From the NCBI RefSeq assembly GCF_037042905.1, contig NC_087251.1, positions 36,946,501-37,010,500 on the forward strand: 64,000 nt of DNA, given 5' to 3'. This document shows positions 46,935-59,735 of the stretch, one piece after another; positions within the stretch are counted from its first letter, which is position 1, and each line of letters opens with the position of its first letter. Source of the DNA: Lytechinus pictus. Lineage: Eukaryota > Echinodermata > Echinoidea > Temnopleuroida > Toxopneustidae. The notes beneath the pieces are model-generated. The model had not been told where the DNA came from, made no database searches, and worked only from the letters and a program-made list of their open reading frames with translations. The translations under genes were made by a program, and so were the position numbers.

Positions 46935-47235
46935 TTAGCAGCGTAGGAAATAAATGAGAGCGACGGGCGATTTCGCCCTCATGAGAGCTCTAATAGCCCC
47001 TAAATTCCCCCCAAAATGCATGCTTTGGGGGCGACCATTCTTTTCAGAGTCGCCCCAAGATCTGTCACAAACAGTATTCAATATTATAGCAGAATGATAT
47101 TTGCATTTAAGGTCTACTGCATAAATGCTTGTTGCCCCTAAAAAGTAGCCCTTAAAATGAAATAAATAGCCCCCGAAATTCTGCAATCGCCCCAATGTCG
47201 TGAAAAAGATAGCTCCTTAAAAAAAATGAAAATAA
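46935..47235. repeat. GCCCCCGAAAT repeat cluster
   Basis: Words such as TAGCCCCYRAAAT and GGGGGCGAC occur in both orientations. Related segments are at 47.87-48.00 and 49.07-49.17 kb, so one or more copies of an element rich in CGGGCGAATTTCGCCC palindromes lie here. No frame. Confidence 0.5.
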
Positions 47236-47689
47236 TTTCCTACCCTAACTACTAGTGACGTGCTCCCTTGAAACCATTAATAGTTTCACTAAATTATTTT
47301 TGTGATTTTTGTAGTGCTTGAAAAAAGCACATCCTATGCTATAAATGATGTATAAAATTTACAAACAACAATCCACACCAGTACTTGATTGAATATAGAA
47401 GGAATTCACTGATGAAAGCTCCAGAGAACAAGGAGAAAATGAGGTTTGAATGTCAGGATATACTAAAGCATGCGATGTGTACAATGGGCAATCTCTGTAA
47501 AATTTCCAAGCTGTCCCCCCCCCCCCCGCAAAAAAAAATGGTGTCAATAGTATTTCATCTTTTACTTAAATTTACAAAGTAAAATTTTGACACAATAAAA
47601 AAGGAGAAATACCCTTTCAGATTATTAACTTAATGATATTTTTGGGGCTATTTACAAAGAACCTTCCTGAGATATACTTATTGTTGGTT

Positions 47690-49260
47690 TTGAGTGGCTG
47701 GTAAAATCTAATGGTTCCATGACATTTGCTCCGGCGACAACTGCTCCACTGTAAATTCAATACACTATTCGAATGACCAACTTCATCCCTGGGTTAAATA
47801 CTATACCCTATTCTAAACCTAACCCTAAATCTAACATAAAACCCTAATTGCAACCCTATCCCTATCAGTGAAAAAAATACACGGGGGCGGCGGGCGAATT
47901 CGCCCCGGAAATGCCTAAAGTCGCCCTCGAAATCAGCCAAAATCATGCTTTCAGGGGCGACATAAAATCTGAATGTTGCCCCCGAAATTATTGCCGAGTG
48001 ATAACAACTCAACGACCCACTAGCGCCATAGATATGCTCGAGCTCCGCTTACCATTTAAAAATCATCAAAATCCACACTCGAAATCATGAATAAGCCTTG
48101 AAAATAGCGAGGAGCACAGTTTCAAATTCCGAAGTTGCGTCTTTTTTTCTGTACCACGTATTTCCACACACATGGTACCAGGTATGGAAAAAAATCAACG
48201 CGACGGTCGGGAAACAGTTGCATGTATAGGGGTCCATTATGACTACCACCATGTGCAATTTCTAATGCACATGTTTCCCCTCCAGATATCACAATTCTGT
48301 GATAAAATAATTCGAATTACACAGGAAATAAATCCCAGAGTCTAGTAACCTATCATTGGTGAGTTGTCATTCGGCTTTGCTTTTCAAAACGGCCTATTAA
48401 CATCCAAAATAACTTACCTTATTTATTAATTATAACTTAAAAATCATTTGTTTTATTTTTCTCAGGGATGTGGTAAATATCAGACAATAAATCATCAAAC
48501 AAAGCTCCATCTATTTTACAAGGCCGGCGGCAGGCGCACGCATTGGCACTTGTATTAGCTAGCCAGTCTGAGCTCTGTCTCTCTGCCAGATCTCTGGGGG
48601 ACAATTCGCTCAGTAAGGGCCTCAATGATGGTGATTTTCTTTTTCAGACAGAGTTTACATTTCAGGTATATTATTCAAAACTGCCAATAATGTTTGATGA
48701 TTTCTTCATTGTCATGTATATTTAAGTTCTTAATGAATACATTCTCACCAAATTTAGACTCCCCCATAGAGAAATGCAATTTTCATGGAGATCTGCGTTT
48801 TCAAAGAACTTCACGAAAAGTTATGGTATGTGGGCCTTTATTACATGTACATGGCCAAGTACAGGAATAGACGGAGTAGAAATTAGATATTGAATTCATT
48901 TATATCCAAGTCCAACTCACAGTCACACCCACACACACACACACACCCACACACCCAAGATTCTAAGCATGAAAAAAATAACTTAAAAAAATCATACAAT
49001 TTATATTAAACAAAAAGTAATAATTCATTAATGAGTGAACAGGTATTCCTAAAAATACAAAAAAGTAGCATTCAAAAAGAGCCCCCGCAATGCAAATAGT
49101 AGCCCCCAAAAGGTAGAAATGGAGCCCCCGAAATTTGACAAAAAATTTAAAATGGAGCCCCTGAAAAAAAAAATTATTTTTTTCCCTGATCCCTATATCT
49201 TATACAAAATAAAGCCCGGAGCAATTGTCGGCGGCGGAGCAAATGTCGTGTCACCAAATT
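47690..49260. mobile_element. Possible composite element with GACATTTGCTCC ends
   Basis: GACATTTGCTCCGGCGACAA with CTGCTCC near 47725 is inverted at about 49216-49246 (GGAGCAATTGTCGGCGG, GGAGCAAATGTC). Next to the left end is a degenerate telomere-like tract (CCTAACCCTAAATCTAAC, about 47805-47870). Parts of the GCCCCCGAAAT repeat lie just inside both ends. A CA microsatellite is at about 48929-48953. No coding frame is supported. Confidence 0.4.
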
Positions 49261-49371
49261 TAACATCCTGTCTTCAGTTAAAGCTACTGTTTCCAGCACT
49301 TGGTGACTGGCTCCTGAGCACTGACGTCAAAATTAACCTGGTAATTAATTTCATGCTACAGGACCTCCGCA

Positions 49372-49500
49372 TGAGCGGTGCGTTGGCTTAGTTGGTAAAG
49401 CATCCATCTCACAACCGGGAGGTCAGGAGTTCAAACCCCGGCCGCATCAGACAAAAAAACGTTAACAGATGGGCCCATGATCACTTTGGCAAAATGAATT
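49372..49500 (+). mobile_element. SINE with tRNA-like head (CAC anticodon loop)
   Basis: TGGCTTAGTTGG fits box A exactly, CATCTCACAACC forms an anticodon-like loop, and GAGTTCAAACCC is a B-box variant. The acceptor stem does not pair (GGTGCGT against GCATCAG) and a non-tRNA tail follows. A functional tRNA is therefore unlikely; this is a SINE or tRNA pseudogene. Confidence 0.6.
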
Positions 49501-49674
49501 TTCGGAGTATTTCTATTTCAGATTTATATTTCGAACAATAAAATATGGGTTTTCATGTTAATTTTTAAATGTTTTTATTCATGTTTATATGTTTATTTAC
49601 ATACCGGTATATAAAAGGGGTCAACAGAAGAGAAATTAAGGCACAAATTTTATTTGTAATAACATTATTCTTAC

Positions 49675-49746
49675 TTTGATTTCACTGGTGAAGAATGAGC
49701 TTGTTTCTTGGGACCACTGAGTGTCTTCTTGGAGGGCATTGCAGAT
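49675..49746 (-). CDS. Lys/Ser-rich exon of the minus-strand gene
   Basis: The acceptor TTATTTCATTTCAG precedes 49746 and the donor TCAAA/GTAAGA... (AA/GTAAG) follows 49675. The 72 bases split as 1 + 23 codons + 2. Product: SAMPSKKTLSGPKKQAHSSP then VKS. The SPSKK/MPSKK word links it to the previous exon. Basic and probably disordered; such stretches are common in nuclear or microtubule-binding proteins, but nothing specific can be claimed. Confidence 0.65.
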
Positions 49747-49852
49747 CTGAAATGAAATAAACATTTAGTTAGATAAATCGCCTTCCAGCAGGAAATGTGA
49801 TAACAATTCTTTCAAAAAATTGCAAAAGCATGCTACCAACAAATTTCATTAA

Positions 49853-50222
49853 AAGTGTACTCCAGGCTGAAAATATTATTTAAACAGATAAAGTAAAATC
49901 AGACAAATAAAACACTGAAAATTTCATCAAAATTGGACAAAAAATAATTAAGTTATGACATCTTAATATTATGCATTATGCAATGAGCAAGCTGATGATG
50001 TCACATTCCCCTTGTTCTTTTGTATTATATGATATTATACTTATTCAAATATTGTCCACCAAGAATGAACAAAACTTGGATTGACATCTGATGCAATGTG
50101 TAAGATAATCTTTGCTGCAACTTACTTTGTTACAAGGGAGACAATCATACTTTAGTACATATCATTTTTTTAACATACAATTTCAATTTCTAATTATTTT
50201 CAGCCCAGAGCTCCCCTTTAAA
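49853..50222. mobile_element. MITE with TCCAGGCTGAAAAT ends
   Basis: AGTGTACTCCAGGCTGAAAA is inverted at the right end (GGAGCTCTGGGCTGAAAATA when reverse complemented). The interior AATTTCATCAAAATTGGACA with AGTTATGACATC is shared loosely with 62.94-63.49 kb. About 370 bases with no frame. Confidence 0.65.
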
Positions 50223-50223
50223 T

Positions 50224-52080
50224 GAATTAAAAAATGTAGCAAGCAAACAAATATGAAAAGGAGGGAGGGGGTAGAGGCTGTTTCGAGTGACCAACCTAAC
50301 CTAACCAGGATAGATACAATTTCACAGGCTATAAGGTTTGAGCACAATGGTGGGCCACTCTGCAGTATTGTCTACTGGTCACTGGTATAACTTTAATCAG
50401 AAGTTTGTTGATAATAAAGAGAATGAGAAAAACATAACTAGCACTGATTGGGGAGGGGAGGGAACCCAAATGTAATTAAAATGACGGCATATGATATCAT
50501 TGTCAGTATGTTCATCAATCATAATGAATTGATCACTATTCAGACATATTCAGACACAGCATTAACATATCAAACTAAAATACACTGATATCTGCCACAC
50601 ACATCTCCTCTTATCAAATATCACACTTTCTCTTGATAATACCAGTCTATGTATCATACTTTCTATGCAGTACTTGAATGCACGAGCGCTGAAAGGCAGC
50701 TTGAGCTAAAGCCGTGGTAATAATAATAAATATCAATGCTCCTCGGAATAGATTGTTTCTAGATAGATGGCGCAATACAAATGCCTATTATTATTATCAT
50801 TAATACCAGTGATTATTACCAGTCTATGTACCATACTTTCTATGCAGTACTTGTATAAATCTACCTTGTACATGTACATGTAGTCAAAGTCCATCCATAG
50901 CTAAGCAATACTCCACTACAAGGACAGCTCTCTAAAAAGACATTTTATTCAAGTCAGGTCAGGAGACTCTTCTCTCTGTCCGCAATATTTACACAATTTT
51001 CCCAAATTGAGACAAATAAAAATAAAAGGCAGGAAGTAGAAAGGCGATTCCTTGATTTCATGATCGTTCACTTCAGCAAACAACTTCCTCAACAGGACTG
51101 TATATTACAATCATCAGAAAAGCTGTACCACAAAAGTGACTTAATACACATGAGACCTAACCTTTGTACCTGTTCCTTTGTGGACACACTCTTTGCCATA
51201 AAAGGCTATCATGTCAGAGAGATTTCAAAGACAAACTATCAAATAAGACAAGGTAAAAAAAAAAAAAACGAGCTGCAAGTATAGTGTTGGGAAGAGTTGA
51301 TGTTTCTTCAAAAGATACATGTATGTTTTTTAAGAATAGGTTGGATCTCTAATCAGACACGTTTCCTGTTTGGACATGCAGTGATGATGTATAAATCAAT
51401 GCATGCCATGGCATTAACACACTGAAAAAATAATTTAAATCATGTCATCTCACTACATGATCACAGTACAAGACATTCTGCAACCCTAAATTAATGCAAT
51501 ATAAGCACATACATGTACATACTCCTATAATGTCAGGAATTACAGTATGGAACCAACTTAAAAGTTCTCTTGAAATGTCACCTACTTTACAAAGTGTTAA
51601 ACACACTCTTAAATCTTTACTAACTGCAGATGAGGTGTAAATGAATTCCTTGAGTAAACATGCATATTCAACATTTAAAAAGAAACCATTCATATGTCAT
51701 TTTTTTCAAACAAGGTTTACTTTTTGGATAATTTGGTTTATGATTTTTCTTTCAAATTTACTTCATATCATTCTACGTTAGTTAAAAAAAAAATCAAAAT
51801 TCAAAAGTTTAATTAAAATCGTCAAAGTTGAATATCACATGAGTATATTTAACAAGGTTGCCAATAATAATTATTTCATACATGTTTATATTCTTCTGTA
51901 TAATTTATGTAGAAATTGTTTATTACTATGTCATAGGGGGGGGGGGGACCAGTAATCTCTTGTCTCAATCATAATGTTGGCTTTTCAGCCTACATGTATA
52001 GGGTCTAATCAAACTTAATTTATATGCCAATCATTTTGTATACATGCATGCTAAATCATTTATTGCACAGCGCCCTCTTC
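50224..52080. other. No gene seen; a SINE-tail fragment between direct repeats
   Basis: A 36-base direct repeat (ACCAGTCTATGTAYCATACT and on) at 50641-50676 and 50818-50853 flanks a fragment resembling a SINE tail (GGCGCAATACAAATGCC). A poly-G tract is at about 51938. Other frames are unsupported. Confidence 0.45.
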
Positions 52081-52446
52081 ATTCAGATTGTGTCAATCTG
52101 GGCAGGTGCTCACATTTAATTATTATTTGAAATAAATTTTTTTTCTCGTGAGCTCTACTTCTACCCAGGTTGACACTTCTTCTTTTTAATTCTTGATTTG
52201 ATTCTAATTTAATTTGTTGTCATCTTCAACAACTATATAGTTGTATTTTACTATTTTGTAGTACATGTATGTATGTTATCTTTGTAAAGTCACATGGATT
52301 GGAAAGGAAGACCTTCGGGTTATAGTTATTTAGTTAATCTTTTTCCTTTCCCGGCATCCATGTGACTCTCCTATTCCTATTGTTTGTATATGTTGTTTAT
52401 GTATTTGATTATGCCGAATAAAATAATAATAATAATAATAATAATA
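52080..52446 (+). mobile_element. 3' end of a non-LTR retrotransposon
   Basis: A hairpin (GTCACATGGATTGGAAAGGA facing CCTTTCCCGGCATCCATGTG) is followed by AT-rich sequence and AATAAAATAATAATAATAAT, a short-repeat tail typical of CR1/jockey-class 3' termini. No coding part is attached. It is separate from the reverse transcriptase remnant at 45.5 kb. Confidence 0.5.
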
Positions 52447-53178
52447 TATTTTTCATTACTTGTTTATTATTACTGCAATTTGTTGCCACCCTGTATAAAG
52501 ATCAGAAAAATGAATAAATGAATAAATTACGCAATAATTAAATAATAAATAAATAAATTAATTAATTGATTAATTTAAAAACATTAAAAAATAAATACAT
52601 TAATAAACATTAAAAAAATAAAAATTAGATAAATAAATAAATAAATAAAAATAAACAAATGTGAACACATGACATTGCATCTGATTGGCCAGAACAAATA
52701 AAACTGAAAATCACTATTTGCCAAAAGAAACACTCCCGTGATCCACCACTCACACATAGATAGCCCTAATATTCGAATTACATTCACTTTGTGCCTTTCC
52801 CAATACAAGCGCTGCCAATGTTCATTGTCATGGGAGGCTTGTTGGTCCACCACTATTTCCTTGGACATAGCATGCACTGTAAGAATTGAAAAATTTAAGA
52901 CATCTTTCTCCAAGGATGATGAATTCCAATCGCAGGGAAGAATAAAGATTAATCAAGAAAGCAAGCAGTAAAACCAAAGGAGATCTGTATTCTGTAGTAT
53001 TAAAATGTGGTTGGTTATCACAGTGAAAGAGAAACACTATAAAGAATGCAAAGTACTGAGTACACTGTGGTGGACCAAATATCTCAGGATTAGCAAGAAT
53101 GAGTGGTGTCTCAATTAGGGTGCAACTTACCCAAATGTCTTGTAAAATGCAGACAATTTATCTTAAAATGTAACTTAC
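52447..53178. other. Intron sequence, AT-rich
   Basis: Begins with AAATAAATAAAT-type low complexity (52.50-52.66 kb). The two opposing frames at 52.7-53.0 kb overlap each other and have no support. Confidence 0.4.
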
Positions 53179-53286
53179 TTGGAGGCTGCCGGTTTCTTAA
53201 TGGCCATGGAGCTGCTTGCAGCTGCAGTTAATTTCTTACTGGGTGAACTCACTGCTGCACTTGTTGTAGGGCGCTTCTGAGAATCC
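53179..53286 (-). CDS. Ala/Lys/Ser-rich exon of the minus-strand gene
   Basis: The acceptor ATGATTCCAG precedes 53286 and the donor TCCAA/GTAAGT follows 53179. The 108 bases split as 1 + 35 codons + 2 and join without a stop to the next exon (completing Lys). Product: DSQKRPTTSAAVSSPSKKLT then AAASSSMAIKKPAAS. This resembles linker-histone-like or microtubule-binding low-complexity tails, but no fold is visible. Confidence 0.65.
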
Positions 53287-53629
53287 CTGGAATCATGCAT
53301 AGTACAAAAACAAATATAAAATCATAAGAATACAAGCTAAATCTCGAGACAATTATTCACATTAAACCTGCATAAATCATTTACTAACATGCACTGTTTG
53401 GAGAAATCCTTCAGAAAATTTTTAAGTTCACACTCAGACAGCATCATAAAAAAACTTGCCTTCTATACATGCATCTGATAAGCATAGAAACACCTAGGTA
53501 AGTGATCTGCGCTATGCAAGCACCGATGTACATTAATGGATAATTTCCTTATCTTTGTTTTTTAACAAAAATTTCACCGTAACTGTAGTATAGGGAAGTA
53601 TATTCTTTGATAGCAAGCCAGCGCCGTTT

Positions 53630-54580
53630 TATAACAAGTGGAATGCCTCTGGCCGTCTCACCTGCATCACGCGATTCAATATAGCAGCAGTGCTGATTTT
53701 GAAAACTACTATAACTCGCACAAGATGTTCAGTGATACTTGGTTACTCTTATTTCCACGTTTTATGAACTAGACCAATACACTTATAGAGATATGATGGC
53801 AATTCAACAAATACCCCCAACGTGGCCAAAGTTCTTTGACCTTACATGACCTTTGACCTTGATCATGTGACCGGAAACTCGCACAGGATGTTCAGTGATA
53901 CTTGATTACTATTATGTCCAAGTTTTATGAACTAGACCAACACACTTTCAAATTTATGGCTGTAATTCAACAAATACCCCAATTTGGCCAAAGTTCATTG
54001 ACCCTAAATGACCTTTGACCTTGATCATGTGACCTGAAACTTGCACAGGATGTTCAGTAATACTTGATTACTATTATGTCCAAGTTTCATGAATCAGATC
54101 CATAAACTTTCAAAGTTATGATGGTAATTCAACAGATACCCCCAATTCGGCCAAAGTTCATTGACCCTAAATGACCTTTGACCTTGGTCATGTGATGTGA
54201 AACTCATGCAGGATGTTCAGTGATACTTGATTAACCTTATGTATAAGTTTCATGAACTAGGTCCATATATTTTCTAAGTTATGATGACATTTCAAAAACT
54301 TAACCTTAGGTTAAGATTTTGATGTTGATTCCCCCAACATGGTCTAAGTTCATTGACCCTAAATGACCTTTGACCTTGGTCATGTGACATGAAACTCAGG
54401 CAGGATGTTCAGTAATACTTGATTAACCTTATGGCCAAGTTTCATGAACTAGGTCCATATACTTTCTAAGTTATGCTGTCATTTCAAAAACTTAACCTCA
54501 GGTTAAGATTTGGTGTTGACGCCGCCGCCGCCGTCGCCGTCGGAAAAGCGGCGCCTATAGTCTCACTCTGCTATGCAGGT
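53630..54580. repeat. 163-bp tandem array with DR1 motifs inside a terminal-repeat element
   Basis: Units share AGGATGTTCAGTGATACTTG at 53724, 53887, 54049, 54212 and 54404 (spacing 163, 162, 163, 192). TGACCTTTGACCTT occurs at 53847, 54009, 54172 and 54364: an exact direct repeat of the AGGTCA half-site with one base between (DR1). The array is framed by GTCTCACCTGCAT on the left and its inverse near 54557-54576 on the right, with GCCGCCGCC/GCGGCGCC before the right end. It lies in an intron of the minus-strand gene. Confidence 0.85.
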
Positions 54581-56029
54581 GAGACAAAAATCAATTCATG
54601 AAGATGATCTTAAAACAACTATGTACTAGCATTCTTGTTACGAACCACTCCAAGTCCTCAACTACAGATATCTGGACAGGTTTCTAACCTGTAATGCCAC
54701 ATTCTCAGTAGTGCACATGTAGTCTTGCCCTCTTGAATGACAACATACAATTACATTAATCTTCATATAAAACTACAATAATGGTGTAATCAAGTCGCTA
54801 AACCAGTATTTTTCCTCTCAAAAAGATTTAGTTGTATATACAAATAGGCTGAATTATTCTCTGTATTACTAGATACATGGATTATCAGAAGGTTTTTGAC
54901 TAACAAACATTTTGTCAATGAGATACCACAGTGCTGGTCAAATCGCTCCCCTTTATCACAGAAAATGTGAAACTCAAACCATGACCATAGTAGGAGTTCT
55001 CTTTCTCACGTTGTATATTCCCATCATACTGGTGTATAATGCATACCTGCCAACCTTTGATAATAAAAACTCAGTATCAAAGCTATGAGGGCACTGAGCG
55101 CCTGAGTGGGGGCGCCTCCTCCCCCCCTTCCCCTGCTCCGGTGAGTGTGGATATGTGTGTGTGTGTGTGACTGTAAGATAAACTTTGATGCAAGTAAGTT
55201 CAAGAAATTAAGTCAAGATCTAAATTCTACACCATCTTTTCAAGAACTAGCCTGGATAATATCAGTACACAATCACACACTGCTGTTTTATTCCACACAA
55301 TACTGACTTACCCCAAAAATCGGAATTGGAGTTCAAAAATCAGAAAAATTCTGCCAAAATCGGAATAGTTGGCAGGTATAATAATGGATTTCAAAGCAAG
55401 CATACAATCATATCTTAACACCAGCAAGACATCTTCTATGAATGTTATGAATGTACACATGAAATCACCTACAATATCAAGACCTTGGTCCGTAACGCAA
55501 TGGTTAACGATTAATCGCTAAATGAAATGGCCTATCAAATTCATTGTTGCATATGCACTTTGCTCACTAGACAGACTAGGAACCAATCAGAATTGCTCTT
55601 TCAAATTAGCGATTAATCGCTAACCTTTGTGTTACGGGGCCCAGCCTCTTATTCACTCATAATTCAAATCCCCCTGAAATATTTCAGAGAATCCTTCAAA
55701 TAAGAAATAAAATTCAATTCAAATAAAATTCAAAGTATTTTTCAATCTATCATGTAATTTAGCGGAAACATATCCTTCCTGGGGTGTTATAACCTCACAT
55801 GTTTTGGTTTTTTGGTTGGGGGGGGGGGCAGCTTAGAAAATGCTGTACATAGCTTTAGTAACATGGCAACGATGACATTCTTGGCAAAAGAATATTGACA
55901 TTCATGTAATTAACTCCAAAATCAAGTTTTTTCTGATCTGATCTACTAATGCATGACATTAAATCAATCAAAAGATTATCTCGATAAAACTAGGGAAATT
56001 TAATTAAAATGATTATTGTCTTTACTTAC
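54581..56029. other. Intron sequence, no exon seen
   Basis: Contains a short GT run (about 55156-55170), a poly-G tract near 55818, and the pair GCGATTAATCGCTAA near 55505 and 55607-55622 (inverted repeat words). Confidence 0.4.
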
Positions 56030-56114
56030 GATGTAGAGGGAGCTGTAGTACTCCTGGATGTAACAGTACTGGTGCTTGACGAGGGCCTAGACTCAGGGAA
56101 AGTCACTACTTTAC
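56030..56114 (-). CDS. Ser/Thr-rich exon of the minus-strand gene
   Basis: The acceptor ATTTAATCAG precedes 56114 and the donor CATC/GTAAGT follows 56030. The 85 bases are read as 2 + 27 codons + 2, the only frame without a stop. Product: KVVTFPESRPSSSTSTVTSR then STTAPST, and the join to the next exon gives Ser-Asp-Ser. VTFP followed by a Ser/Thr run recurs in the candidate exon at 59736-59832 and, as VTLP, at about 56.44 kb. Confidence 0.6.
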
Positions 56115-56374
56115 CTGATTAAATAGATTTTAAAAAAAAGTTATCTTAAGACTTTGTCTATCCCTTGAGTTGCAGAGATAAAAGACTGAAATGGAGATAA
56201 ATGGCTAAAATAAACATGAATTCAATAAAATAAGAATTTTATAACATATTTCAGGCTATGAAAAGGCAAATATATCACATATGTAGTTATTGGTAGGCCT
56301 TTACAGGGATATCTGAAATGTGAAAGAAGTACAGAATTTCACTGGTCATGGGTCCTTGATGCATTAGATGTTAC

Positions 56375-56460
56375 TTTTATCACAACTTTGGCACTTAATG
56401 TAACTTCTATGGTAGTGATGCTAAACAGCGAATCACCACTGGGTGGCAAAGTTACTATTC
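56375..56460 (-). CDS. Possible VTLP exon of the minus-strand gene
   Basis: An acceptor (CCCTGTTCCAG) precedes 56460. The frame reads IVTLPPSGDSLFSITTIEVT then LSAKVVIK up to a GTAACA donor-like site after 56375. A GTGATT site after 56437 would give a 24-base mini-exon whose phase fits the next exon (giving PPSGKVVTFPES). Similarity to the VTFP exons supports coding, but the boundaries are not settled. Confidence 0.35.
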
Positions 56461-59400
56461 CTGGAACAGGGCTCTGCACTTTTAATATACAGTAACTGGA
56501 GAGTGCCTGAGCAGGGAAAATGTTCACCCCTATTATACTTTATAAATCCAGGGAATAATTTTGCTTTACAAATTTGAATAGCATTTTGGTCATTTAAGTG
56601 AAAAGCTCTCAACTAAGTAATGTACAGTCCTATGTAAAAATATGCTATACAAATTGCGATACCGGGAAAATTATTCCCTGAAATCAGTCATAGATATGAA
56701 TTTAAAAAAAGTTCCTGTTATTCTTAGATAGAAGATAGAGTAGCAATCGAAAAGACTCTCAAACATCAATCTTTCACAGACCGATATATTAAAGCAATTA
56801 AAATGGCTTCTTAACATGCTTTCAAGTTTAAGAAACAGATACAATTTGGGAAGGACAGAAAAGTTCAATAGAAATAGACAAAACACTCAAGCAGAATTTT
56901 AAGAGGCATGCAAAAACACGGTAAATCACAACAACAAACTAAGCAATAATTTCTCTAGAAGAGTTTGTGTCATGCAATAGCAGAATTTCATTAAATAGAT
57001 ACATAAATGAAATATTAAAGCCAAAGTATAACACAAAGACTGGAGTAAAACTACAACTATTGAAAATTAGAATGCTTGTTTTAAGATCATTAAACTTGAA
57101 ACAGATTATAAATTCATCTGAAATACATTTTAGGTTCCTATCATTTTTAAAGAGAAAAAAAGAGGCAAATAACAAAAGATTCAATTTAAGTTTGACATTA
57201 TTCAATAAGCATTAATGTTTGAAATGCTTGAAACTAAGTTTCTGCAAAAGATTTGACATCAAAATGTCTTATTTCAGGGAAATAATGGCATCTCAGGGAA
57301 ATAGCATCTCAATTAATAATTTAGTTTCATAAAATGCAAAAAAATCTTATCTGAGAAAAAAACATCTGTAATAGAGCCATCCTCTAAAGGTGTCTTCAAC
57401 ATCTATATGCAATATTTTGCATTAGATGATCAGTATACAGTAACATGTGTAACCTGTAATCATCATACAGTCTTGCATTACATAACACATCATGTCTAAC
57501 CACTGTATACTGGCCTAGTTATTACGCTTATTTGTCAGCATAAATTGTTAACACTAGTGGGGCTGCAGTGGGTTTTTTGTTTTTTGTTTTTGTTTTACTC
57601 AATTTCAAGTTATGTTATTCAATATATTAACTGGAAATCCAAACCAAATATAAAAGGCCAATCTACACTATCAGACGTCATGACCTCCTAAACATTTGTA
57701 ATCAATGTTCTCTTCCACACACAAAATGGCTGGAATTATTTTCCCCCAAAAGTTTTACTTTGAAGGATATATAATATGCTATTTATGTTCTGTTCTGATT
57801 ACTGCTTACATTCGTCTCCAAGTTTGCCAGGGAATTAAGTACCTATTTACACTGACCCCTTTTCTACAGAAGCAATATAGTAAAGCTAGAGGGGTTGCAT
57901 ATTTTAAAAACATTTCTTATCTCAATATATTACATACATCAACCACTCTAGAAACTTGCTTAAGGTTTTGAAGTACCTGTCTTTCAAATAATGACTGTAA
58001 CCTTTGACATACATGTAGTTGTTAGAACCTTACAATAACTACTGCTGGGCTCCGTCTTACATAGAATTACGATTGATCTAATTAACCTCAACTATATGGA
58101 AATCCATCAATGTCATAATTTTTATCAAAGAAAATTTGCACAATGTCCTACGTGTATACAAAGAGGATCACACTGAATTTTCAAGAAAACTTTCAATGTA
58201 TGAATATACAACAAATCTAGAAAACATGAGGAACATGCTTTTTAGATGATGACATTGCTGGTTTTCCATAGTTGTGGTTGATTTGATAAATCATAACTCT
58301 TTGCAAGACAGGCCCTGATCTTAACCAACTCCACACTGATTGATTTCATGTAATACTGGAAATAATGCAATCGCTTTGATCGTTTTTTTTTTTATGTGAT
58401 TGTGGCACAGGAGTTTGTCCACACTTGGATCTGGTGTCTATTGTCCTTACTGATAGCTACATGCCGTTTAATCTTGACCAAAGTCGTCACATTGAAAAAA
58501 ACATCCCCCCCACCAAATCATAAAAATTCCTTTCTAAATTGATGACAAAAAATAAGAAAAGACCTAATAAAATCAAAAGATAATGCTATTGTATTCATTA
58601 AAAAATCTCTCTCAGCTCTCACATTCAAATCAAATCTTTGACATAACTGAGTCATTCCACACAAATCTGTAGCTTTAGGAAAACTGCTGTTATCAAGAGG
58701 ATACTTTAGAACATTCTCATTAGAGAAAAAGTAGCTCAAAGAAACTTTCTTCCATTAGCTATCACCATAGCAACAATTAGATGCATGATGCAAGGGTTAG
58801 TCACATGATGATGATAATGATGATGATGACGACGATGATGATAATGCAAGCTAAGCCTACTACACAAGAGATGAAGAAGGTTTACACAGTGGTGACAACA
58901 CTGTTGGTAATAACAAAAGTCAAACTATGTTAAAGGGAACAATTTCAACACTTTTTGCTCACTACGCTGTCCACTATCTGATCAGCCATCACATACATGC
59001 CTATCTATTGGAATTCCTTTGTTTGTAAGCAAAGAATATTCAATTCGCAATTTGACGCCAGATAAAACACAACTTAAGTGATATCCACCAGTTACATTTT
59101 TATTTCACAAATAATCTGAGACTATGGTTACATGTAACATTGCCTGTGGGGTTACAGAAATTTGTTCGACTTCAGAGAAATTCAACTATTTTTGGCATAA
59201 ACTGGTCTAAAAATTGGCTTTGACTTGGGTAGATATTTGACTTATGGAAGGTCGAATTATGCAAATTTCCCGGTTTATATACTACATAGTATGTTCATAT
59301 AGTAGATATGGCTATGCAATTTACTTTATGGTCTGGAAAGTGTATATACACAGACAAACACAGAACACTGCCATCTGCAATCATAATTAAAATAATCAAT

Positions 59401-59735
59401 ATCTACTCCAATGATAAAAAGGACTTTGCATTTAACATCTTTGCTAATAAAACAAAACTCTGCAGTATGCAATCATGATAACAAGAATCAATATCCACTC
59501 CATGGATAAAAAGGATTTTGCATTTAACATCTTTGCTAATCAATAAAAACTCTGCAGTTTACATCATAATAAAAATAATGAATATCTATCTGCTTCAGAA
59601 GACATTCAATTAAAAAAAGTTGATAGGATACATGTGTGTGGTGGCAGGTCAGATATAAACCAATAGCTAGAAGGACGTTAGTGACTAAATGCCCTTCTGC
59701 TTCTAACAAACACAGAGGACACAAGTAAGCAATGA
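56461..59735. other. No further exon confirmed
   Basis: AT-rich. Frames at 56.9-57.2 kb (both strands) and 58.5-58.7 kb lack splice support. A GAT-type microsatellite lies at about 58806-58845. It would be an intron if the exon at 59.7-59.8 kb belongs to the same gene. Confidence 0.35.

Noticed and set aside
56939..57215. Opposing 82- and 88-codon frames
   Set aside because: Both arise from A/T-rich low-complexity sequence; neither has splice sites or recognisable protein features.
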